Assembly: GCA_036403035.1 (NCBI GenBank)
Contig: DASWRT010000094.1
Location: forward strand, 1-8,266
From: DASWRT01 sp036403035
GTDB taxonomy: Bacteria; Pseudomonadota; Alphaproteobacteria; ATCC43930; CGMCC-115725
Length of the DNA: 8,266 nucleotides
Direction of reading: 5' to 3'
The notes under the pieces were generated by a model. The model saw nothing but the letters and a program-made list of their open reading frames with translations, did no database searches and was not told the origin of the DNA. Both the position numbers and the translations under genes were made by a program. Shown piece after piece: positions 1 to 5,772 of this stretch; position 1 is the stretch's first letter, and each line of letters begins with the position of its first letter.

Positions 1-97
1 CCGCGCCGGCCGTCGGCGTCGCCGGATAACCGCCGGGGCGGATCGGCCCGTTGAGAAGTGAGACAGGCGGCCGGAGCGAGTCTGACTGCCTGCACTG

Positions 98-979
98 CTA
101 AGCCGGGCTCGCCGTCACGGACTCGATGACCGTCGTGCGTCGCATGAGCCGGACATCGTTCATCCAATCGAAGTCGGTCGCGCTGTGGATGAGGCAGCGA
201 TTGTCCCAAAGCAGGAAGTCGTGCAGTCGCCAGCGATGGCGATAGATGAAGCGCGGCTCGGTTGCGTGCGCGTTGATCTGCTTCACCAACTCCCGCCCTT
301 CCTTCAGCGGCTTACCGGCGATGTGCGAGGCGTGTTCGCCGAGATAGATCGCCTTGCGTCCGGTTTCGGGGTGAACGCGGATGATCGGGTGTTCGACGGG
401 CGGAGCCGCGCGCTTCTGCTCTTCGGTCATCTGCTGTTTGGCGCCCGTGAGCCGGCGCGAGTAGTCGAGATTGTGCACGGCCCGCAGGCCTTCGAGACGT
501 TGCTTCATCTCGGGCGAAAGCGCGTCATAGGCGGCGTACATGTTTGCGAAGAACGTATCGCCACCGCTCTTGGGCAGCCGAAGTCCATACAGCGTCGTGA
601 CGACGCCGCGGCGGCGCGACCATGATCCGTCGGTATGCCAGATCGCGGAACCCGGATCGGGATGCTCCCCCCGGGGCTTGCCGTCATCGTCGAGGTTGGT
701 GAGGGTGAAGAGCCGCGAATCCTGACGAGAGACGTACTGGTTCAGGACATGAACCTGAAGCTCGCCGAACGGCTCGCTGAACGCGATGTGCTCCACCTCG
801 CTGATCTCGGCATCCCGGAAGACGAGGAACTGATACGTCAGTAGGGCGTCGCGCACTGCGGCGAACCGGGTTGCCGTCATCGGTCGCGCGAAGTCGAAGC
901 CGATGACTTCCGCGCCGAGCACGTCACTGACGGGACGGATGGTTGGGTTTTCCTCAATCGGAAGCGACTTCTCGGACAT
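98..979 (-). CDS. TauD/TfdA-family Fe(II)/2-oxoglutarate-dependent dioxygenase
   Basis: A 293-residue cytoplasmic enzyme, the usual length for this family. Members couple oxidative decarboxylation of 2-oxoglutarate to hydroxylation of an organic substrate, often releasing sulfite, glyoxylate or a similar fragment. The iron-binding facial triad is visible: H115 and D117 in the motif WHTDGSW, and distal H265 in CLIHSATDF. R280, 15 residues after the distal His as in TauD, should bind the 2-oxoglutarate carboxylate. The N-terminal half carries the family's typical segment FLVFRDAEIS (about 51-60). I chose the ATG at 979 because a very strong GGGAGGGAGGG ribosome site ends right before it; a TTG at 1006 would add nine residues that translate that site. 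The gene is divergent from the enolase-superfamily gene at 1154, so the two may share control and pathway. Substrate cannot be told: taurine, alkylsulfonates, aryloxyalkanoates and others are all possible. The family is certain; the exact activity is unknown. Confidence 0.93.
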   Translation of the reverse strand: MSEKSLPIEENPTIRPVSDVLGAEVIGFDFARPMTATRFAAVRDALLTYQFLVFRDAEISEVEHIAFSEPFGELQVHVLNQYVSRQDSRLFTLTNLDDDGKPRGEHPDPGSAIWHTDGSWSRRRGVVTTLYGLRLPKSGGDTFFANMYAAYDALSPEMKQRLEGLRAVHNLDYSRRLTGAKQQMTEEQKRAAPPVEHPIIRVHPETGRKAIYLGEHASHIAGKPLKEGRELVKQINAHATEPRFIYRHRWRLHDFLLWDNRCLIHSATDFDWMNDVRLMRRTTVIESVTASPA

Positions 980-990
980 CCCTCCCTCCC
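980..990 (-). promoter_or_regulatory. Strong Shine-Dalgarno site fixing the dioxygenase start
   Basis: On the minus strand the bases read GGGAGGGAGGG and directly abut the ATG at 979. The overlapping GGAGGG cores give spacings of 4 bases or less, a little tight, yet this is the best purine-rich tract nearby. It favours the 293-residue product over the TTG start at 1006. Confidence 0.6.
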
Positions 991-1111
991 ATTGGATAGA
1001 GATCAACCGAATGCAGTTTCCTCGTTAGAGGTAAAGTAGCGCGCTTGCTCGGCGAGCGGGTAATCCGCGCCGACGCCCCGGCGCCCCGGACTTCGTTATG
1101 ATGACGCCGGC

Positions 1112-1128
1112 ATGAATATTTTGATCAT
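1112..1128. promoter_or_regulatory. AT-rich interrupted palindrome in the divergent intergenic region (possible operator)
   Basis: The sequence ATGAATATTTTGATCAT has the arms ATGA and TCAT nine bases apart, plus one further inner A-T pair. It sits in the only clearly AT-rich patch of the 174-base region between the two divergent genes, 26 bases before the GTG at 1154. Position and symmetry suit a dimeric regulator or the promoter of the enolase-superfamily gene. I can assign no regulator family, and an arm of four bases can arise by chance. Confidence 0.3.
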
Positions 1129-1153
1129 ACATCGGTAACGGGGGGAAACGGCA

Positions 1154-2284
1154 GTGAGGATAGAGCGGGTCAATCTCCATCTTCTCGAAGGGCGGCTTGA
1201 TCGCCCGTTCGCCTATTCGCGCGCTTGGTTCGACAGGCGCATGGCGCTCCTGGTGGAGGTCGTAAGCACGGACGGCTTATCGGGCTGGGGCGAGACCTAC
1301 GGCCCGGCGCGGATGCATGTGGGCGTGATCGAGGATCTCAAGCCATTGCTGATCGGCGCCGACCCGCTGCGCTCGGAGTTCTTATGGCAGGAGATCTATT
1401 CGACGTACCGGGACCATGGCCAGAAAGGACTGCTCATCCAGGCGCTGAGCGGCATCGACATCGCGCTCTGGGATCTCAAGGGGAAACATTTCGGCGTGCC
1501 GGTCCACCGTCTGATGGGTGGACCGTTGCGCTCGGAAGTGCCTGCTTATGCGACCGGCCTTTATCGTCAGCGGGAGGGAGATCCCGAGCAGTACCTCGTC
1601 GAGGAGGCCGTCGGCTATGCGGCCGAGGGCTTTCCGGCGATGAAATTGAAAGTCGGCTTCGGCGTCGACGAGGATGCGCGGCTCGTGCGGGCGATCCGCA
1701 AGGCCATCGGTCCGCATCGCGGTCTGATGATCGACGCCAACCACGCTTACGATGCCGTCTCATCGATCCGACTCGCCCGGCGGATCGAGGATTGTGACAT
1801 CGGCTGGTTCGAGGAGCCGGTTCCGCCGGAAGACGTTGACGGCTATCTTCGGGTCAAGCGTGCGCAGGCGATACCCGTCGCTGGCGGAGAGTGCGAGTTC
1901 ACGCGGTTCGGCTTCCGCGATCTCCTCGTCAGGCGGGCCGTCGACATATTACAGCCGGACATCTGTTCAGCGGGCGGCCTCTCCGAGTGCAAGAAGATCG
2001 CCGACATGGCGCACGCTTTCGGCGTCCGATACAACCCGCATGTCTGGGGGACCGGAGTTGCGATCGCAGCCTCGCTGCAACTGCTCGCCGTGCTCCCGGA
2101 TACCCCATTGTCGCTTGCGCCTACGCCGCCGATGCTGGAATTCGATCGCACGGAGCATCCGATCCGACAAGCGATCCTATGCGAGCCGATCCAGCACCGT
2201 CGCGGGACCGTCGCGGTGCCGCAGGGACCGGGCCTCGGCATCGACATCGATCGGCAGGCGATCGAACGCTTTCGAGCGAGCTGA
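1154..2284 (+). CDS. Mandelate racemase/enolase-superfamily protein, D-galactarolactone cycloisomerase-like
   Basis: A 376-residue enzyme with the capping domain (about 1-115) followed by the (beta/alpha)7-beta barrel. The mandelate racemase subgroup residues are all present: KxK at K164/K166, metal ligands D194 (in DAN), E220 and E246, and the D269/H296 dyad (QPD and NPHVWGTG). These enzymes abstract the proton alpha to a carboxylate using Mg2+. From memory, the segments SGIDIALWDLKGKHFG, FGVDEDARLVRAIRKAIGP and the C-terminal EFDRTEHPIRQA to GPGLGIDI closely resemble Agrobacterium D-galactarolactone cycloisomerase (Gci), which is similar in length. That points to sugar-acid or lactone metabolism, but substrate assignment within this superfamily is unreliable, and dehydratase or racemase activity is possible. 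The start is GTG, with a GGGGGGA tract about 9 bases upstream. The gene uses codons rare in GC-rich genomes (TTA, ATA, for example ATA-TTA near 1948). It is divergent from the dioxygenase, and no partner dehydrogenase is in view. Confidence 0.9.
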   Translation: MRIERVNLHLLEGRLDRPFAYSRAWFDRRMALLVEVVSTDGLSGWGETYGPARMHVGVIEDLKPLLIGADPLRSEFLWQEIYSTYRDHGQKGLLIQALSGIDIALWDLKGKHFGVPVHRLMGGPLRSEVPAYATGLYRQREGDPEQYLVEEAVGYAAEGFPAMKLKVGFGVDEDARLVRAIRKAIGPHRGLMIDANHAYDAVSSIRLARRIEDCDIGWFEEPVPPEDVDGYLRVKRAQAIPVAGGECEFTRFGFRDLLVRRAVDILQPDICSAGGLSECKKIADMAHAFGVRYNPHVWGTGVAIAASLQLLAVLPDTPLSLAPTPPMLEFDRTEHPIRQAILCEPIQHRRGTVAVPQGPGLGIDIDRQAIERFRAS

Positions 2285-2337
2285 TCAGTCACGTGAGGCG
2301 AGTTGAATCGTGTCCAGTTCGCAAGGTGCTGAGAGGG

Positions 2338-2362
2338 CGGAGGGCGCCGGCGGCGCCCTCCG
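2338..2362. terminator. GC-rich hairpin between convergent genes (putative bidirectional terminator)
   Basis: The arms GGAGGGCGCC (2339-2348) and GGCGCCCTCC (2352-2361) are perfectly complementary around a three-base loop, and an outer C-G pair (2338/2362) makes an 11-bp stem. It lies 54 bases after the stop of the plus-strand enzyme and 16 bases after the stop of the minus-strand lipoprotein gene, where a shared terminator is expected. Neither side has a proper T tract, so termination strength is uncertain. Confidence 0.65.
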
Positions 2363-2377
2363 TTGAAATGTTCGCGC

Positions 2378-2938
2378 TTACTGAGTCTTCGCGCCCTCGC
2401 GGTTGGCGGACGGCGCCGACGAATCCTGCGGCCTCGAGGTTCCAGGGCTAGACGAGCTGCCGGACGTGCCGGCGCTGCTCGACGGGGCGCCTGAAGCGGT
2501 GCCGGTGCCCGAGGTCGATCCGCTGCTGGCGCGGTTGCTCGAACCCGAGCTGCCTGTCGAGGACGTATCGGCGCCGCTTGGCGCCGGGGCGGTGTTCGCC
2601 GAACTCGAGGTCGACGGGATCGAGCTGCCGGACGAGTTGGTGCTGCCGCTGCCGGCGCGTACCGAGTTCCCGGTGCCGGAGGTATCTGACGACGCCTTCG
2701 GGGTGCTGCTGCTCGACGAGCCCGAACCGGCGCTGCCGGTCGGCGCGCCGGACATCGTCGCCGTCGGCGAACCGCTTGTCGAAGATGAACCGCTCGATGT
2801 TGACGTACCGGACGACGACGTGCCGGACGACGACGTGCCGGAGGAAGACGACTTGTTGCCGCCCGACCCGTTGTCGCCGCAGGCGCCAAGCGCCAGAAGA
2901 CCGACGATCGCGGTCGCGGCGAGGAGGCTTTTGCCCAT
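2378..2938 (-). CDS. Ser/Gly/Thr-rich small lipoprotein, function unknown
   Basis: A 186-residue protein with a lipoprotein signal peptide: short n-region with K3, hydrophobic LLAATAIVGLLAL, then the lipobox LGAC with lipidated Cys at position 20. Gly rather than Asp at +2 does not suggest inner-membrane retention, so an outer-membrane anchor is likely. The mature part is about 40% Ser, otherwise mostly Gly, Thr, Ala, Pro and Asn, with no aromatic residue and no further Cys. It should be disordered. Three tandem SSSGT units occupy residues 31-45. The charged tail ends REGAKTQ. The start is supported by GGAAGGGAG about seven bases upstream. A hairpin follows the stop, and a stress-type promoter may precede it. 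I recognise no domain. It could be a surface spacer, a glycosylation target or an envelope-stress lipoprotein. The gene looks real because signal peptide, ribosome site and hairpin agree, but low-complexity sequence lowers certainty. Confidence 0.78.
   Translation of the reverse strand: MGKSLLAATAIVGLLALGACGDNGSGGNKSSSSGTSSSGTSSSGTSTSSGSSSTSGSPTATMSGAPTGSAGSGSSSSSTPKASSDTSGTGNSVRAGSGSTNSSGSSIPSTSSSANTAPAPSGADTSSTGSSGSSNRASSGSTSGTGTASGAPSSSAGTSGSSSSPGTSRPQDSSAPSANREGAKTQ
2804..2848 (-). repeat. Three tandem copies of a 15-base unit coding SSSGT
   Basis: On the plus strand the units begin at 2804, 2819 and 2834, each starting CGTRCCGGA. Copies 1 and 2 differ at one base, copies 2 and 3 at two. 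The unit length is a multiple of three, so copy-number change would lengthen or shorten the lipoprotein without breaking frame. It lies just after the lipidated Cys, in the linker region. Confidence 0.8.
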
Positions 2939-3009
2939 TCTCTACTCCCTTCCTGCAATATCGAGGGAAGCGCCGAAAGACTGGCGGCACCGCCCCATGC
3001 ATTCCAAAG

Positions 3010-3035
3010 AACGGGAGCAGCTACGGATTCATTCC
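3010..3035 (-). promoter_or_regulatory. Candidate EcfG-type (general stress) promoter for the lipoprotein gene
   Basis: On the minus strand GGAAT (3035-3031) is followed 17 bases later by CGTT (3013-3010). The alphaproteobacterial EcfG/SigT consensus is GGAAC with a spacer of about 16-17 and CGTT, so there is one mismatch. Transcription would begin near 3003, giving a leader of about 65 bases before the ATG at 2938. Chance occurrence is possible, and the -35 overlaps the inverted repeat at 3020-3040. Confidence 0.35.
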
Positions 3036-3040
3036 GTAGC
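3020..3040. repeat. Perfect 8-bp inverted repeat with five-base loop
   Basis: GCTACGGA and TCCGTAGC flank TTCAT. It lies between the 3' end of the deo operon and the start of the lipoprotein gene, both on the minus strand. It could be the distal terminator of the deo operon (121 bases past the deoB stop, no T tract after it) or an operator over the lipoprotein promoter. The rest of the 2939-3160 gap shows only a weak 5-bp stem (3102-3114), an AGTTAACT palindrome (3051-3058) and no coding potential. Confidence 0.55.
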
Positions 3041-3160
3041 AGTTGTTGGGAGTTAACTGATCGGCCGAAATCATTTCTTCTTGAGACGGCGATTTGTCAT
3101 TTCGGCGATGCCGATGTGTTCTTATTGTGGCACGAGTGGCGTTTTCCGAACTATTCAACT

Positions 3161-4372
3161 TCAACGCAGGAACGGTATGCCGTGATCGAGCGGCGGGAGC
3201 CCGAGGTGCTTCGCCACGCTCTGGCCGATATCGGCAAAGCTCTCACGCCGGCCGACCGGTCCGGGAACCGCCGCCGGGCCGAAGGCGAGCACCGGCACGA
3301 ACTCGCGGGTATGGTCGGTGCCGGGGTGGGTCGGGTCGCAGCCGTGGTCGGCGCTAAGGATCGCGAGATCGCCGGGGCGGAGCGCCGCTTCGAAGTCCGG
3401 CAGCATCGCGTCGAACGCCTCCAGCGCCGCCGCATAGCCGGCGACGTCGCGGCGATGGCCGTAGAGCGTGTCGAAATCGTTGAGGTTGGCGAAGACGAGC
3501 GTTCCGTCCGCCGCCGCCGTGGCCGCGTCGATCACAGCGCGCATGCCGTCGGCGTTGTCGGCGGTCTTGACCTCGGCCGAGATGCCGAGATGCGCGAAGA
3601 TGTCGCCGATCTTGCCGATCGCGTGCACCGTCCCGCCGCGCTCGACGAGCCGGTCGAGCAGCGTCGGCTCGGGGGGAGGCACGGCGAGGTCCTTGCGGTT
3701 CGCGGTGCGGCGGAAGCCGCCTGGTCCCGTCCCGACGAACGGCCGCGCGATCACCCGGCCGATCCGGTACGCGTCGACGAGGTCGCGCGCGATCCGGCAG
3801 GCCTCGTAGAGCCGATCGAGGCCGAACGCCTCCTCATGCGCCGCGATCTGGAAGACGCTGTCCGCGGAAGTGTAGACGATCGGCTTGCCGGTCGCGACGT
3901 GCTCGGCGCCCAGCTCGTCGATGATCTGCGTCCCCGATGCGGCACGGTTGCCGAGCAGCCCCGGAAGCCTCGCGCGCTCGATCAGCGCGTCGGTCAATGC
4001 CTTCGGGAAGCTCGGGAACTCGGGTGGAAAATAGCCCCAGTCGAACGTGACGGGGACGCCCGCCATCTCCCAATGGCCGCTCGGCGTATCCTTGCCGCGG
4101 CTCCGCTCCGCGGCGAACCCCCAGGCGCCGGTGATGCGCGCGGGCGCGACCAGCCCGGCCGGCGCATGCCCCGTGCTCGCCTCGGCCGCGGCGCCGAGCC
4201 CGAGCCGCATCAGGTTCGGCAGCCGGAGCGCGCCGCGTCCGGCGACGCGCCCCGCCGCGCACGCCGCCGCGATGTGGCCGAACGTGTCGGCGCCGGTATC
4301 GCCGTAAGTCGGCGCGTCGTCGGCGGCGCCGACCCCGAACGAGTCCATGACCAGGATGAAGGCGCGCGGCAT
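3161..4372 (-). CDS. deoB: Phosphopentomutase DeoB
   Basis: A 403-residue cytoplasmic enzyme of the alkaline-phosphatase superfamily, full length for the family. It interconverts (deoxy)ribose-1-phosphate and the 5-phosphate, linking the nucleoside phosphorylases to DeoC and the pentose phosphate pathway. The di-manganese site is intact: D10 in LVMDSFGVGA, D301 and H306 in NDFDTLYGHRRD, D342 and H343 in SADHGCDP, and H354 in GTDHTREFVP. T96 in GKDTPSGHWEMAG is the phosphorylated residue by comparison with Bacillus PPM. The cap domain fills roughly 100-290. The start is the ATG at 4372, with AGAGGAAG nine bases upstream, tucked against the deoA stop; the 17-base gap indicates one transcript. 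The same frame stays open upstream through all of deoA, but that is a high-GC artefact, since homology begins at MPRAFILVMDS. It is the last gene of the operon; no strong terminator follows directly. Confidence 0.97.
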   Translation of the reverse strand: MPRAFILVMDSFGVGAADDAPTYGDTGADTFGHIAAACAAGRVAGRGALRLPNLMRLGLGAAAEASTGHAPAGLVAPARITGAWGFAAERSRGKDTPSGHWEMAGVPVTFDWGYFPPEFPSFPKALTDALIERARLPGLLGNRAASGTQIIDELGAEHVATGKPIVYTSADSVFQIAAHEEAFGLDRLYEACRIARDLVDAYRIGRVIARPFVGTGPGGFRRTANRKDLAVPPPEPTLLDRLVERGGTVHAIGKIGDIFAHLGISAEVKTADNADGMRAVIDAATAAADGTLVFANLNDFDTLYGHRRDVAGYAAALEAFDAMLPDFEAALRPGDLAILSADHGCDPTHPGTDHTREFVPVLAFGPAAVPGPVGRRESFADIGQSVAKHLGLPPLDHGIPFLR

Positions 4373-4389
4373 CGTCGTCGGCTTCCTCT

Positions 4390-5772
4390 CTATGATTCCG
4401 CCGCCGCCGTGACGCGCGCCCGGACGAGCGGGGGGCGGGCCGGCGGCGGACCGTCCGCAAGGATGAACGCCTCGCGCAGTGCCGACGCGGCACGCTCCGC
4501 GTCCGCCTCGCTGCGCGCATGCACGACCGCGAGCGGCCGGAGATCGCCGGGACCGACTTCGGCGCCGCTGCCCGCCACCTCGGTGAGGCCGACCGACGGA
4601 TCGATCGTGTCGTCGGCGCGGCGCCGCCCGCCGCCCAGCTCCAGCACGGCGATCCCGATCCGCCGCACGTCGATTGACGCGACGTAGCCGCGCGTCGCGG
4701 GATGGACCGGCACCGCGACCGGCGCGGCGGGAAGATGCCGCTCCGGGTGTTCGATCAGATCGGCCGGACCGCCCAGCGCCGCGACCATGCGGGCGAATCG
4801 CTCGGCCGCGGCGCCACTCGCGAGATCCCGTTCGGCCCGCGCCCGCGCCGCGCCGGCATCCGCGGCGAGGCCGCCCAGCACCAGCATCTCCGCGGCGAGC
4901 ATCATCGTCGCCTCGTGCAGCCGCGCATCGCGCGGCGTCGCCCCACGTCGCCCGGTCAGGTAATCGACGGCCTCGCGCACCTCGACGGCGTTGCCGGCCG
5001 TCGTTCCCAGCACCTCGTCCATGTCGGTGACCAGCGCGACGGTGCGCAGCCCGGCGCCGTTCGCGACGTCCACGATGCTGCGCGCGAGGTCGACCGCGTC
5101 CTCCTGCCGCGCCATGAAGGCACCGGAGCCGGTCTTCACGTCCATCGCCAGCCCGTCCAGCCCCGCGGCGAGCTTCTTCGACAGGATCGAAGCGGTGATC
5201 AGCGGGATCGACTCGACGGTCGCGGTCACGTCGCGGATCGCATAGAGCCGCCGGTCGGCGGGAGCGAGGTCTGCGGTCTGGCCGATGATCGCGCAGCCGG
5301 CATCGCGCACCACGGCGCGGAACTGCTGGATGTCCGGCGTGCTGCGGTAGCCGGGGATGCTGTCCAGCTTGTCGAGCGTGCCGCCGGTATGGCCGAGCCC
5401 CCGCCCGGAGATCATCGGCACGCAGCCGCCCCCGGCCGCGACGACCGGCGCCAGCACCAGGCTCACCTTGTCGCCGACGCCGCCGGTAGAGTGCTTGTCG
5501 AGCCGCGGTCCCGGCATGTCGAGGCCCGACCAGTCGATGACGGCGCCGGAATGCGTCATCTCGCGCGTCAGATGCACGCGTTCCTCGACGGTCATGCCGC
5601 GGAAGAACACGGCCATCGCGAAGGCGGCGATCTGTCCCTCGGACAGCGAGCCGTCGGTGATGCCGCCGACGAAGAAGGCGATCTCCTCGGCCGAGAGCGC
5701 CGCGCCGTCGCGCTTCCGCCGGATGATCTCCTGCGGCAGCAGCACGGGGACAGCGGCGGTGGCGCGCGTCAC
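4390..5772 (-). CDS. deoA: Thymidine phosphorylase DeoA
   Basis: A 460-residue enzyme that phosphorolyses thymidine (and deoxyuridine) to the base and 2-deoxyribose-1-phosphate. The helical domain begins at LPQEIIRRKRDG (12-23), matching the E. coli N-terminus. The phosphate loop KHSTGGVGDK is at 93-102, the signature SGRGLGHTGGTLDKLD at 122-137, and the pyrimidine-binding residues R180, S195 and K199 are conserved by alignment with E. coli R171, S186 and K190. The family signature normally ends in Glu; here it is Asp (D137), a mild change. The C-terminal domain includes GGGRRRADDTIDPSVG (380-395). I chose the GTG at 5772 because it overlaps the deoC stop as GTGA, implying translational coupling; no good ribosome site is seen. 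It adds about nine residues relative to E. coli. A GTG nine codons later would give 451 residues. The open frame continues upstream inside deoC but is not expected to be translated. Confidence 0.96.
   Translation of the reverse strand: MTRATAAVPVLLPQEIIRRKRDGAALSAEEIAFFVGGITDGSLSEGQIAAFAMAVFFRGMTVEERVHLTREMTHSGAVIDWSGLDMPGPRLDKHSTGGVGDKVSLVLAPVVAAGGGCVPMISGRGLGHTGGTLDKLDSIPGYRSTPDIQQFRAVVRDAGCAIIGQTADLAPADRRLYAIRDVTATVESIPLITASILSKKLAAGLDGLAMDVKTGSGAFMARQEDAVDLARSIVDVANGAGLRTVALVTDMDEVLGTTAGNAVEVREAVDYLTGRRGATPRDARLHEATMMLAAEMLVLGGLAADAGAARARAERDLASGAAAERFARMVAALGGPADLIEHPERHLPAAPVAVPVHPATRGYVASIDVRRIGIAVLELGGGRRRADDTIDPSVGLTEVAGSGAEVGPGDLRPLAVVHARSEADAERAASALREAFILADGPPPARPPLVRARVTAAAES

Noticed and set aside
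1..97. Possible 3' end of a neighbouring gene at the left edge
   Set aside because: All three plus-strand frames are open only for 8 to 19 codons before stops, too little to identify. No RNA gene or convincing terminator was seen.
1843..2958. 371-residue Arg/Pro-rich minus-strand frame over the lipoprotein and enolase-superfamily genes
   Set aside because: An alternate-frame reading of the low-complexity Ser-rich gene that runs through the hairpin into a gene on the other strand.
2403..3056. 217-residue acidic Pro/Leu/Glu/Asp-rich open frame on the plus strand, opposite the lipoprotein gene
   Set aside because: It starts at a TTG without a ribosome site and mirrors the Ser/Gly/Thr codons of the other strand, whose complements read as Asp, Glu, Pro, Val and Ala. 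The minus-strand frame has a signal peptide, a ribosome site and a following hairpin.
3065..3105. CCGAAAT/ATTTCGG inverted pair and a 5-bp stem (3102-3114) after deoB, considered as the deo terminator
   Set aside because: The arms are seven bases with a 27-base spacing, the second stem is short, and neither is followed by a T tract, so I could not support a terminator call.
3116..4687. 523-residue plus-strand open frame opposite deoB and deoA
   Set aside because: A shadow from scarce stop codons in high-GC sequence. Its Arg/Ala/Gly-rich composition has no recognisable motifs, and the opposite strand holds clear enzymes.
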